From contig CP137674.1 of NCBI GenBank assembly GCA_037976565.1, forward strand, positions 2,137,690 to 2,201,689: DNA of 64,000 bases, written 5' to 3'. The notes below the pieces were generated by a model. That model was given only the letters and a program-made list of their open reading frames with translations, ran no database searches and was not told the DNA's origin. The DNA is from Mesocentrotus franciscanus (taxonomy: Eukaryota; Echinodermata; Echinoidea; Camarodonta; Strongylocentrotidae). Position 1 is the stretch's first letter; each line of letters starts with the position of its first letter. A program made the translations under genes and the position numbers. Positions 24,004 to 37,000 of the stretch are shown one piece after another.

Positions 24004-24937
24004 AAATATTATAGTCTACAAAATATTCCAATATATTCCAATACGACGCATACTAACACGAGTAGTTTACATGACTACGATAATGACAATACGAAATTAT
24101 ACTAGAGGAAAATTCTTACTTCGTCTTTTACAACCATGAACATGATACTGATGAGGCTTCATGGGTAAACAAAATTATTATTATATTTTTATGAAACCTC
24201 CCTCGGAGTCCCTCCACACCTAGCTCGATGGATACCACCATCTCTGACTGTCAGCATGCATTTAAAAAGATGGTTCACTCGCTTTGCTTCTGACTAACCC
24301 ATACTGTGTTATTAATTACTTGAATATAATCAATTTTAGTTACAACAAAGTAGAGACTATTATTATTGAATTCCATTTATGCTCATGGATTGATAACGTG
24401 GGTTGCCTTCTAATTTGCAAATGTATCACCATCTGTATAGGTGTATATTTTTAACGAAAATCCAGTGGTTTACAAAGTAAAAATTCATGAATATTTCTGC
24501 TCTGTGTGACATATCAACCCTAGCTATAGAGTTCATCTGCTACTTTCAGCATCAATTGGAGTTACAGTTATGATGAAGAATGAAATGAATCATTAATAAA
24601 TTAATATTTCAGCACTATAGATAAAGATAATTTCAGTTTGTCTGTCTGATCGTTCTGTGATCCGGGCCCCATAACACAAATCTTAGCAATTGATCGTATG
24701 ATTGGCTTTTGCGATTGATTGCATTAAATACTATATGCAATGAATCACGCAAATCAATCGTACGGTTGATTGCAAAGTTGTGGTTACGAGGCCCAGAATA
24801 CCAATATTCTGCTGTGCTTAGCTCACTATTGATCAATAAGCCTACGAATCGAAGCAAAAACAAGAAACACTACGGTATTCCAAATAAATAACAAAGTGAA
24901 TGCGATTCGGCACGTTTTTTCATTAGTACAGCAAGAG
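24004..24937. other. 3' intergenic flank of copy A, no gene seen
   Basis: Non-coding sequence that aligns with 52,355-53,068 behind copy B. It includes a GATCCGGGCCCC-containing stretch just before the GA-rich minisatellite. AATAAA-like strings occur at about 24,595, but no polyadenylation site can be assigned safely. Confidence 0.5.
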
Positions 24938-25352
24938 CAAGAGGGGGAGATACAGGTGGGAGAATAGAGAGAACACAAAGATAGGTTGAGAGGGTGGGAG
25001 AACAGAGAGATCACAAAGAGGCAGACAGAGAGGTGCGAGAACAGAGAGAACACAAAGACAGAGAGAGAGAAGTGGGAGAACAGAGAGAGGGAGAGAAGTG
25101 GGAGAATAGAGAGAACACAACAAGAGAGAGAGAGAGAGAGAGGTGGGAGAACAGAGAGAACACAAAGAAAGAGAGATAGAGAGATAGTGGGAGAACAGAG
25201 AGAACAGAGACAACACAAAGAAAGAGAGAGAGAGAGAGGGGGTGAGAGAACAGAGAGAACACAAAGAGAGAGAGGAGGTGGTTGAAGAACAGAGAGTAAA
25301 CAAAAAGAGAGAGAGGTGAGAGAACAGAGAGAACATAAAGAGTACGTGGGAG
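24938..25352 (+). repeat. GA-rich minisatellite, short allele (behind copy A)
   Basis: About ten irregular units of roughly 31-40 bp, core GTGGGAGAACAGAGAGAACA. It is the same family as the 53,069-60,222 array and lies at the matching place behind copy A. It is followed by an AAG-rich stretch to about 25,420. Open frames here are by-products of composition. Confidence 0.9.
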
Positions 25353-25662
25353 AGATGAGAAGAAGGAAAAAAAAGAAGAAGAAGAAGAAAAAGAAAAAGG
25401 AGAAGAAGAGAGAAGAAGACTAGAAGTGCAATCGTATTAGAACAATATGCATGCATTGATGCCTGTGTTTTTACTTCGCAGACGAAAGAGCCTATCTCGG
25501 ACTGTCCAAAGCAATTTGTAAGAAGTCTGTAGCATCTAGGATAGTGGAGATAGGTAGGCGAAAAGAAAGGCTTCAAAAAACGGCCTGAAAAAGACAAAAT
25601 GGCGCCTGGACGGTCACGCATGAGAGATTTCGGAATATGGTAATTTGTCCATTTATTCACAG

Positions 25663-25846
25663 TATTCATCGTTTGATGTACGAGGATCGGTTAGTCTTCA
25701 AGAAGACATTCATCAAGATGGTTGGATTAAGACACGTAGTTGGTTTGCTACCTCTTATTCAGTTTCGATTAATGCGTATCAAGTGAAAAATCCTGAGATC
25801 CCGGGCCCCCTCCTGACTCCTCGGGGAATCCGATCTGCATACCCTA
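25663..25846 (+). pseudogene. Orphan relic of glucanase exon 1
   Basis: It matches coding exon 1 of both glucanase copies, including the acceptor-like TTATTCACAG before it and MVGLRHVVGLLP at 25,718. It is dead: a one-base loss in the signal-peptide region puts the rest out of frame, extra bases lie before LLTPRGIR, and the donor is lost (CATACCCTAAAAG instead of CATACCCAGGTGA). No exon 2 follows; the next sequence (25,980-26,118) is the upstream flank of copy B. It suggests a third, mostly deleted copy or a local duplication of the 5' end. Confidence 0.8.
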
Positions 25847-26119
25847 AAAGAATTCTGTTTTATTGATTATGATTGTCTAATGTAGACAATTGATGCATAT
25901 GAACGTTGTGAGAAAAAGGCAAACTATATCATTTTGTTTATATTGATGTGAAGGGGTGTTGACTTGCTTTCATCTATTACTTTTGTAAAAGAGAGAATAC
26001 CAGCGAGAGAGAGAGAGAGAGAAATTGAAAGAAAGTAGACATTGTCACAAGAAACGAATCGACTACTGACCTATCTTACATTAATATTGCAGTCAATTTG
26101 CAAACAATAGCAAATTATT

Positions 26120-29100
26120 AATCATTGGTTGTTTATTTGTTTATTTGTATTTATTTCATTTCCAACAGAAAGATAAACAAAGTCATTACATATATTATTA
26201 CAGAAAGTAAATCTTGATAGGTACAAATACACTGTATGAACATAATAACATTATTACAAGAAACTCTTTAATTTCTGAGGAAATGGGGGGATCCACTAAA
26301 AAGCAGTGCTTGTAATTTGTGGATCCCCAAGAAAGAAGGAAATAAAAATTGTTTCAAATTGTGCCTACGAAGACCTAGAAAACACAAAACAATATTACAG
26401 AACGACAACCACAAAACGACAAGGACAAGGAAAACATATACAAGAAGAAGAAAAAGAGGGGAAAGGAAGAAGGAAGAAGAAGGGAGAAGGAAGTAGCATG
26501 CAGGACAAATCATGACCGAAGAAGAGGTAGTTATATTGGTGATTCTGGGAAGGTAAGATCAAAAGAACCAATAAATATTCGATTAATCGAGCAGATGATG
26601 AAGACCTAAATGAGAATTTAAGATGATTACCAGATATTATCGGATTATTATTGTATATTACTATAAGATTTGAGCAAAAATATTTTTAGTTTTTCTTGAA
26701 AGAATTTAGGGATGGACTATTTTTAATATCTTCACTTAAACAATTCCAAAATCTAGGACCATCATACATAAATGATTTCTTTGCTAATAAAGTTCTAAAT
26801 AGAGGTAGGTGAAATTCGTTAGACCGTCTAGTTGGGTAATCATGAAATGACCGATTTAGGGGGAACATGGCATCAAATATATGTGGAAGGGTGCTTCTAC
26901 TCTAGTTATACATAAATTGTCCTAAGTGAAAGAGATACAGGTCATTTGTTTTTAATAGTCTGCTAGTAACAAATAACGGGTGTGTGTGTGAGAGAAATGC
27001 AGAATTGTAGATAATACGGAGAGACTTCTTTTGTAATAAAATCAGTCTATTTAATAGAGTTTGCTGCGTATTGCCCCAAGCAAGTATCCCATAATTCAGA
27101 TATGGTAAAATTAGAGATGAATAAAGCATGAGAAGGGCTGATGTCGGGAAATGAAATTTAAGCTTATTCATTATGCCAATATTCCGTGAAATAATTTTAC
27201 ACGTATTATCTATATGGTATTTCCACGAAAGTTTGTTGTCAACAGTTATACCTAGAAACTTAATGAATGAGACAACTTCCAAGGGGGTATCGTCAAAAAC
27301 AATATCCATGGGCAGTGTGTCTATAGAATTACTAAATAACATATATTTGGTTTTTGGAGGTTAAGGGATAGTTTATTAGCTCTTATCCATTGGGTGACTT
27401 TTTCAAGTTCAGAATTTACAACATTGACTAAAGTATTTGGATTTTTATGGGAATAAAAAGATTAGAATCGTCTGCAAAAGTATAAATGAAAGGACATCGG
27501 ATGATTTACAAAAGTCATTTATATAAATAATAAACAATAAAGGGCCCAACAAACTTCCCTGTGGTACTCCACAATTTACGTTTTGCATATTGGAAGTATG
27601 ATCATTCAAGAATACGTATTGTCGTCTATTGGATAAATAGCTCCTGAACCACTCCAAGGCCTTCCCACGCACCCCATAATGAGAAAGTTTGAATAATAAG
27701 ATGTCATGATTGATGGTGTCGAAGGCCTTGGAGAAGTCCAGGAAGATACCAACCAGATGAGAGCAATTGTCTAAAGCATGAGCTACTTTGTCAACAAAAT
27801 TCAATAAGGCATGTTCTGTATTATGTCTTTCTCTAAATCCAAACTGAAAGTTGGAAAAATATTATGAGTTTTTAAAAAGTTAACAGTTCTACGATAAATA
27901 ACTTTTTCTAGAATTTTGACAAGGAGGATAATAAAGAAATTGGTCGAAAATTACTAACATTCAACTTATCACCTTTTTGTACAGGGTATGACCTTTGCGA
28001 TTTTCATGTTATCTGGGACTTGTCCATTAAGTAACGATAGATTAAGAATGTGTACTAAGGGACTAACAATTGAAGATATTACACCTTTTAAAATAAAATT
28101 ATTAATATCATCGTAGCCAGGACTCTTTTTGTTTTTAAATTAGACACAATATCAATGATATCTTCTTTAACTATAGGAGTGAGAAAAATAGTATTGGGGT
28201 TAGGTGTGCCTAAGTATTCAGAAAAATGTTTGGTTGAAGGAGGAATACCTTCAGCTAAGTTTACCCCTATAGAGGAAAAATAGTTGTTAAAAGTATTGGC
28301 TACAATTTCAGGATCTTCGACAATATCATCATTATACCTAATTTTAGTTATATCTGATTTGTTATTGGATAAGTTCATTGCTTGTTTTAAAATCTTCCAT
28401 GTGTTTTGAATATCGTTCTTATATAAAGTTAATTGGTTTGTAAAGTAACTTTTCTTGGCTAATCGTATTGTTTTAGTTAAAATATTTTTATATCTGGTGT
28501 ATCTAGCCTTTGCTTGTTCAGTGCCTTTCATTTTAAATTTATAGTAAAAGTTGTTTTTTCTGTTAATTGAACGTAAAAGTGATTTAGAAATCCATGGAAG
28601 TCTCGGTGATTTTTGTAAGTAGTTCCTTTGTCTTTAACTTTAGGAATGTGAATATCTAATTGATAATGGAATATGTTAAGGAAATTTTCAAAAGATAAAT
28701 TTACGTCATTAGTATCAAACACACGACCAGTCAGCAGAGTCTAAAGAAACGCCAAGACTGGCAATGTTTTCATGGTTAGGTCTCCGTCTTGATGGTCTGT
28801 GAAGATTATTTAATGAGTGCTTAAGGGTAAAGTGTGACATAATAGGAAAATGATCAGTAATATCGGATAAAATTACAGAAGAGTCTGGGGTTGGAAGAAT
28901 ATTGCAAAAAACATTATCAATAAGGGTGGCGGAATGATTTGCCATGCGAGTTGGTTTCGATATCAAAGGCAAGAATGAGGCAGTCAAAAATATTTCAAGA
29001 AATTCATGGGATATATTGTTGTTATTGTGCTTTAAAATATCAATATTAAAATCTCCCATTATGAAAACGTCTTTGTTTACAAAAAGTGGATTCATTAGTA

Positions 29101-30135
29101 AATCTGTAAGGTAAACTAGGAAATCATTTGAATTAGAACTTGGAGGTCTATACACAATGCCCATGATTATATTTTTAGTATCCGGAACATTGATTTCGAT
29201 AAAAGAGACTCCAGTGTTTCATTCATTACATTAATTTCATTATGAATTGAATAGTCGTACTTATGTGAAACGAAAATGCAACACCTCCGCCAGGTCTGAC
29301 TTTTCTATTGTTGACAACAAGATCATAACCATCTAATGCAAATGGTAGGTTTGATTCACTGGATAACCAAGTTTCCGTAAGTCCTATTATGGAAAAAGAC
29401 TGTTTGGATGGGCTATCTAATAATAATAGAAGTTCTTCAAAGTGTTTACTTAAGCTTCTAATGTTTAAGTGCAATAGAGAAAATGTGTCATTAGTAAATT
29501 TCTTAACGAGGTTTTTAAATTGGGACTCGGTTACATATTCAGATGAAGGGCTTTTAATTTGCTCATGGTCAGGGTAAAAGTCTAAAATTTCTGTTGATGA
29601 GTTAATATTATTTGCTACAAAATGGTTATACGCTATATCAGTTGAAGAATAATCATTCGAGTGATTTGTTAATGAAGGGTTAAATAAATCAAAAAGGTCA
29701 TCATCATTTAAAGAATAGCATGGCATATTAGCTAAGTGGGCCATCGAAATACAGTCGAATTCTCAATATGATATTTCATTTTCGGCTTTGGGTTTGTAGA
29801 AATAAGCAAGCAATTGGGCGATAGTACAGTCCTGCATGGAGACACAACAACAGTTATACATGTGGACAAGTACAGATACAAAAACACGTGAATATGGAGA
29901 ACAAAACACGGACACCATACAACAGAGAAGGGATTGCAAGAAGGACTTAACACAAAGAGAGAAAGAAAAAGTACATGTAGGTACAAGTAGAGACAGCATT
30001 CCACAGAAGTCCTCGTAGGCAGAGCGAACGAACGAGCCAATGAACAATAACAATAGTGGTGCATCTTAGCATGTTCCTGGCGAGATGCCCAATAAATATA
30101 ATGGTGCATAATATAAAAAAGAAATACACTCAAAG
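26120..30135 (-). pseudogene. CR1/L2-like (Jockey superfamily) LINE, frameshifted
   Basis: Minus-strand pieces in order: N-terminal region and endonuclease start (29,744-29,226: LLHLNIRSLS, IIGLTETWL, GGGVAF), endonuclease continuation (29,164-28,715: VYRPPSSNSNDF, MGDFNID, SDITDHFPI), connector (28,531-28,088), RT (27,804-27,445: FLDFSKAFDTINHDIL, GVPQGSLLGPLLFIIYIND, then FADDS out of frame near 27,470), and thumb/C-terminus (27,342-26,902: KFLGITVDNKLSW, LPYLNYGILAWG; 26,868-26,686: GPRFWNCLS). Several frameshifts make it non-functional. The 3' end is an AAATAAACA-type tail at about 26,125-26,160. Sequence 29,760-30,135 is probably its 5' UTR. It is inserted between the conserved upstream flank and exon 1 of copy B. 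Confidence 0.8.
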
Positions 30136-30961
30136 TAAATAGATGCGCTCAATGTAATCAAAAATGTGTGAACATAAACAAGCTAAAGTAATGGAAAGCA
30201 TGACATTACTGATATTTTGTAGGATACTATCAGTTCACTGCTTTCAGCATCGATTAAAAAATTTTAAAAAAAAACAACAACAACAAAAACAAAAACACAC
30301 ACACAAAAAAAAAAAGAAAAGCACAGGAAATCGAATACAGGTGGATAATACCAGTGCCACAACGGTTCAATTGGGAATCAAAATATTAAAAGGTGAATGC
30401 ACGGAAGACAATTTCACATTGAGTAGTCTTAACTGCGAATTTACATATGAAATGATGAAAGCATGTAAGAAAATTTAACAATGAGTAGTCTTAGTTGAGA
30501 ATTTACATATGAAATGATGAAGGCATGCAACATAATTTACATTGAGTACGTCTTACCTCAGGACTATTGACTAGTTTCTCTTTTGCCAGATTTCTTCTGA
30601 AGTGGGTACCCCATTGTAAGTAAATAGCTGAAGATTATCATTAATAGAAAGGACATTGAAGAATGCATTACCCAAGAAAGCCCCGTGATTGAAACAGATC
30701 ATTTCTTGCTGTATAAGAACCTGTCGTTAATTACTTGATTACAAATAAAAGGAATTCAGCTTAGGAGCGAGACACAACTATTTAAAACAAGGCAAGACTT
30801 GACGAATTTTAAATCGTGATTGACAGGTGTCTTAGGTGCATTGAACCTAATGTCTGCGAGGGATTTTTTTACGTTGGATTTTGATAGCTATAACCATATG
30901 GCTGCAACTTATCGTTATCAATATCGTGGTCACATCTGGTAGTTTGTCCGTTCTTTCACAG
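30136..30961. other. Sequence between the LINE and exon 1 of copy B
   Basis: Holds an A-rich CAA/CA tract (30,265-30,320) and a two-copy direct repeat of about 65 bp at 30,418-30,545 (core GAATTTACATATGAAATGAT). From about 30,843 onward it matches the flank of copy A at about 1,440-1,547. It ends in an acceptor-like TTCTTTCACAG (AG at 30,960-30,961). Confidence 0.5.
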
Positions 30962-31016
30962 TATTCATCGTTTGATGTACGAGGATCGGTTAGTCTTCAA
31001 GGAAATATTCGTCAAG

Positions 31017-34000
31017 ATGGTCGGATTAAGACACGTAGTGGCTTTGCTACCATTCATATTAGTTTCGATTAATGCGTATGAAGTGAGGAATCCTGAGATC
31101 TCCCTCTTGACTCCTCGGGGAATCCGATTTGCATACCCAGGTGAGTATACTCTCTCATTAATATTTCACATTAGTATTTCACTATATCCCTATGCCATAC
31201 TGCCATTTCATCAATACCATATTGTTTCTTAACATATTGGTCAATGTCCGCTTATAGGCGTCAAATGAAACAGATACAACATATTGCATAATGCATTATT
31301 GCCGTTTGAATGATGAAATCTTTATTGTCCAAATTTTCGGAATGGAAACTGGTTCTTTCGTAAGGGAGGTTATACGAAAATGAATTAATTTGAAGTATTA
31401 CTGAAGTAAATGAATTAAAATCTGTATCTGCGGGGCAGGTTCAATAATGTGTATTTCTGTGTTCCATATAAACATAACCCAGTATCATGGGACCGTTAAC
31501 ATCGTCAGCACTGAAAGCTTCTTGGTCGCCTTATAATTTCTCTGATCCAACCTATAACAAGCCTATCATGTTGATAAAGTTATCAGAAATACTAACATCT
31601 ATGATGTAGTTGGTAAAGTTCTGAGATAGATACCTTAGTCTTACCGATATTGCTCTCTGGTTCACAAATATTACTAAGCGTTTGCTATTCATCATGAGGT
31701 TCAACATTCTAAATTTAGAAACTTCCTTTTATATTCTGTTGCCTCAAACGAAAGTAGAATACAAATATTGAAATAATTAGTATCATTTATTTCATTATTC
31801 CTAGCACTATTTTTAGATGAAGTTAAGAATTGTCATAGGCTTAGGAAGATTTTCAGGATTGGGGGGCTCCATCATTTGTTTTTGACCCGCCGTTTGGAGA
31901 TTTTTTGTTTCGCCCGACTGCCCCCCCCCCCTGTTGTCACCATTTTAGACAGTCCAAAATTGTTAAGCCTTCCTTTTTCTTCTCTCTTTGCTCTACCCCC
32001 ATTTTTGGACCACCACTAGGGAGGGGGTAGGGTGATTACCTGGAAACATAGTATTTTTTGCCTATTGAGTCTAAATTATATACCCAATAGGCAATAAAAT
32101 CATGCGATAGCGCGAGCTGATTTTGATGTTCTCGACTCTTAATCCCTGTTTCATGAAATTTTCAGAGAAAGAAGACGTTTCGTAGTACCGTTCTCGACTA
32201 TTAATCCTTGTTTGAATAAAGTCCCCCCTCCCGCGCGAAGCGCGGAACCTGTGACGTTTCATTTAATTATCAGAGAAAGAAGACGATTCGTTGTACCGTT
32301 ATCGACTCTTAATTCTTGTTTGAATTCAGTTCCTTCCCCCCCTCCCGCAAAGCGCGGAAGCTTTGACGTTAAATTAAATTATTAAAGAACTTCTTTTCTG
32401 ACAAAACATGGGGGACATTTTATATGATGTCCCCCTAGGAAAAATAGTGGGGACGTGTCCCCTGTCCCCGGATTGACGCCCTTGATGTGCACGTATCTAT
32501 AAATGTGAATTACTAAGTAGCCTGTTCACACTACAGCTCTACAATAACAAAGCATTTGTAGCCTGTCTTTGAAGCAGTTGAAGAAATCAATAAAAGTAGG
32601 CCTACTTGAAGAAATCGTTGAATTGAATTGTAAGATATTCAGTTTATTTTTATTAAGTTAGACAAAGTACTAGGTGTTAAAATAACACACATTTAACTCC
32701 TTTGGAAAAAATAATACGCCAGGAACGTGAAAAACGAAACTTGTATTGTCACACATGCCTATAATCGGACATATTTAAAAACTGAAATGTGGCACCACCC
32801 AAAAAATTCTGAGATCCTCCTTTGTCTTTAATTTGCACCTGGAAATAAATTCTTTGTTCCTCGTCTATGTCATCGCGGCGAAAAATTTCAGACTTTTCTT
32901 CTTTTGAGGAGCTACTTTCACATGCAGCCTCAGACAAATGTGCCAAAGAAATTTTGTCTTCTTGTGTTCCTCGAAACAAAGTTTTGGGCAATAGTTTTCA
33001 AGTCCAGTTTATCTGTACGAGATTTATATATGTGTAATACTATAATATTAGGGGCTCAATGATATCCGAGCCCCTCCAAAATATCGGGGGGGTCCGTGAT
33101 GTTATCCGAGCCCAACAAATATATCGGGGGGCTCCGTGATGTTATCCGAGCCCCACCAAAAACAATTGGGGGCTGATGATATCTGAGCCCCACCAAAATA
33201 TGGGGAGGGTGCTCAATGTTATCCGAGCCCCACCAAAAACAATTGGGGGCTCAATGATATCTGAGCCCCCCCCCCCCAAGCCCCCGGTTCCTAAGCCTAT
33301 GATTGTAATCATTAATTTGATTAATCCAAGCCTTATTAGTAAATAAAATTAATAATTATAATCATTGAGTTATTCATTATTAACTTTCTGATTAAATCGA
33401 AATTAACTTCATCATATATTGTATTGTAGATGTATTTATATAATCTTCATTACGTGTTTTTTTCTTTCATTATTAGCAACAGATTAGAATACAATTAAAT
33501 ATAACAATGTTCATTACTTCTTTTATTTTGATTAGACTGAAATTCATTTAATCATCAGTACTTTTTTTCATTTTAAACATTCTAATGATATTGAAAGTGA
33601 TAAAATTATTAATTCTTTCTTCGTTGTAAGTATTCTGATTGGACTGAAATTAATTTCATCATTAATTTCTTCATTGTGAAAAAATTCTGATAAGATCTAA
33701 ATTAATAAAAAATATTAATGTCTTCCTTGTAAGCTTTTTGATTAGATTGAAACTGATATTATATAATAGTGATGTTGCTGAATTTATTACTCATTGCGGA
33801 TGTAGTATCGAAAATAATATCGCTAGTGATATTCGTTTGTCTCGCAATGTATGATCAACAAGGTATCTATAAGATCACGACGTTTCGTGCGCCGCTGCAA
33901 CACTTCGTCAGGTTATAAAACATAATGTAAGCAAGCGTGTTTTATACTCTACAGGCGGCCCGGCGGTCAAATAATTCGATCAATAATTAGAACATTAACG

Positions 34001-37000
34001 GACAAGGCCTATTGGCCAAAGCACACGGGTGCTCAACCAATCAACGGGCCGCTGGCTCGGCTCACCTGCCGGGCGGGAACAATAGCGTGCTCAACCAATC
34101 AACGGGCCGCTGCACAGTGGGCCAGGGAGGAACCAAAGTGCGCCAAAACTCATTTTTGGTGATTTTTTTTTCCAATTTTTTTCTTGCCCAGTTGAAAGGT
34201 AATACATTGAGGAATACCTCAGTAAAATATTTAATTCCGGTTTGCACAATAAGGGTATAAATGTACTCCTTCAAGCAGCAAAATCCTACATATTCACAGT
34301 TTTAGTGCAAAAGTGACTTATTTTATAAATATTTCAATTTAACATGAAGTTTTAAAGTTATTGATATGAAATTGCTCCCACATATTCCTGATAGTTCATT
34401 TCGTTGCATGAATGGGTTAAAATTAATAGAAACACAATCTTCATGATATATTATAGGGTAATTCACTGAAAAATGGACTAATTATCCATGTTTTTTATAA
34501 ATCCAGAGGAAATGTTTAGATTTCCGCAGAGTTCCGCTTAAATTTTAATACCACCATTTTCTCTGATGTCTAAGCTTTAATGTGATACCACATTTGGCTA
34601 CCCGATCTTGCCCGTTGTTATGTTAGAGCCGATTTCCCTTGCCACATTGCCCCGAAAAATGTGTTGTTTTTGGTCCGCGGCTGAATCATGAAGGATTTGC
34701 GGTCATAAATCACGGCGCGTGGGGGCGTGTGACACTAGTTCTGACACCGCGGACCAAGATAAGCACATTTTTCGGGGCAATGTTGCAAGGAAAACGGCTC
34801 TAACATAATAACGGGCAGAATCGGACAGCAAAATCTGGTATCAACTTAAAGCTTAGACATCAGCGAATATGTTGGTAATAACATTTAAGTGGAAATCCCT
34901 GGAAATCCAAACATTTCCTCTGGATTTATAAAAAATAAATCCCCCAAAATAAATTTTGGCGCACTTTGGTTCCTCCCTGGCCCACTGTGCGCTGGCTCGG
35001 TGTGGGCCGGCTGGACGCGGATATTTTTTTTACACGCTAGCCTGGCCATTTTCGCCGTAATACTTGTAAAAAAGTGCGCTGGTGGGAAAGCCTACACATA
35101 CACTGTAGGCATGCACGCAGTTAGTGTGTGGGTGGACGGGGTGGACTTGGTAGCTGATCGTTCGTTCGTTCGTGTCTCCTTAGATCAAGATCAATGTTAA
35201 GTTCCTAAATAAAAATAAAATTTAATTAAGTTCTTGAATTCCATCGCCCAATGGCTGCGATGGTCGTCTTAATTATTTATAAGGTCTTCATCTGATGATT
35301 GCCAGGCACAGGGGCGGCCGAGAGACTTCCAAAGTGGGGGACACCAAGAAAAAGGGCACTTTTTGGAAAAAAGGGCACCTACAAAGGGAAATCTCAAAGC
35401 AAAATATACAATTTTTTAGACATTGGTATATACCCCTACATTGTGATTACATTATCAGGGATGATTTCAATATTTGTTTCAGTTTATACACCATACAAGA
35501 TATTGCTTAAGCATCATACTTTGCAGTCTGGTGAGATGGTCTTAACAATTATTTGCGAGCGAGCGAAGCGAGCGAGGAAAATTTGTGAGATTTGTGAGGT
35601 CGCAGTGCGAAAAATTACATCTTATAAAGAGGAAAAATCCAATCCTGATGGGGTTATAAGCACATTCTCATAACACCGATGTAGGATCTATCACATCCTT
35701 TACAAGGGATGTTGTACACAATGCTCTGTGAGATGTTACCAAAACAATTATGGTAAAAGTTTTATGATACATAATCCGGAAATCCTGTAATAACAAAACA
35801 TAGGTTTTTGGACAGTTTTGGACATAACAGGTCTTTGTATAGCTAAGATGCAGTTTGTTGACGTTAATCCACTCACTAATTTTTAGGATTTTATTGTTCA
35901 GATTTCGAGTCAGGCATTTAACATGAAATGTATAAAATATCTACTGGGAGTTGTATAAAATTAATCATATAATTACTTTCTTCATTTTTGAAAATAATAA
36001 TTTGAAATTAATTTCACCATAATTTCTGACTTAGTTTTGAACGCTACATATAAAAATGAATTTCATGATCATTACTATTTTCATAATAAGCATTGTGATT
36101 AGATTGAAATTAATTTAATAGTCATTATTTAGACCGTTGCATCACCTCGATCAATTGTTATTTTTTTCTAGATGAATCTGGCACAACCCTAGTTGCTTTT
36201 CACTATAACATCAATACACCGCTGTCTGGTGTTGGGGCTGGTCAATATAACTATGATGTCACTACTTCAACAGGTAATTATTCACATTTGTTTTATTTTG
36301 GTTAGAAAATAAGGATGGCAGACCTTTACTGTTGATCAGTGTGTATTTGGACAGTCTGAACAGATACCACTTAAATCCCATCCTTTATTTCTACATTAGA
36401 GTTTACACTGCCACCAAGCATGCCAAGTGACCAACCTGTATTGGATTTCGAGAGACAAATCTGTGTTATGGCTCCTCTTTTTAAGGTCAATTGGTATATA
36501 ATCATTGGTCAGTAATAATCTAGCGACTCATAATGCTGTTATAAGTTTTATTAAGAAAGATGTTGGGGTGTTCTCTTTGCCGTACATATTTGAATCAATA
36601 AATCAAATTAAAACGGCATTTATGGTTAAAAGCTATGCTATTGCAATGGGAAAATACAGTTTTTATAAGTGATACCATGCCTCTTCTCTAAACTTATTGA
36701 TATCAATTTTTTTTTAATGAAACATTGAGTTAATGCTAAATATATTACTCATTGCGGATGTAGTATCGAAAATAATATCGCTAGTGATATTATTTTCGAA
36801 ACATTGAGTTGTTTAACATGATCCGCCGTAGAATAAACATGTATTATTCGCTTTATCTTGTTAATTTTGGATACATCATCTTCATAGTTTTATCAATAAA
36901 GTGTATTTATGTTTGTATGACAGGAGGATACTTCGTCCATGAAAATGGAGAAGTGGATGTTGAGGAAGGTGATGTGGTGTACTACTGGATTTATATAGTT

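Larger units (their letters stand above)
31832..33302. mobile_element. Non-autonomous element with TCATAGGCTTAGGAA ends, intron 1 of copy B
   Basis: Inverted ends TCATAGGCTTAGGAA at 31,832-31,846 and its complement at 33,288-33,302. Inside are runs of C/G, a three-copy 110-bp repeat (32,128-32,400) and a 43-bp repeat (33,050-33,270). No transposase is visible. It is absent from intron 1 of copy A. The flanks of intron 1 not covered by elements hold nothing recognisable. Confidence 0.5.
33775..35300. mobile_element. Penelope-like element piece, copy 1, interrupted by a nested MITE
   Basis: The stretch 33,780-34,112 is about 85-90% similar by eye to 47,664-48,050, and its first about 60 bp to 36,735-36,790. 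It carries a hammerhead-ribozyme-like core on the minus strand (33,879-33,911), a known feature of Penelope-like retroelement terminal repeats. No RT or GIY-YIG coding is visible. The 34,113-34,989 element sits inside with a CGCTG duplication. The right end (about 35,300) is approximate. Confidence 0.45.

Noticed and set aside
33879..33911. Firm claim of an active ribozyme
   Set aside because: The core order fits, but stem III is minimal and folding was not computed, so it is kept only as hammerhead-like.
34889..35200. 103-codon frame
   Set aside because: It spans the end of a palindromic MITE and the Penelope-like piece, with no recognisable domain.
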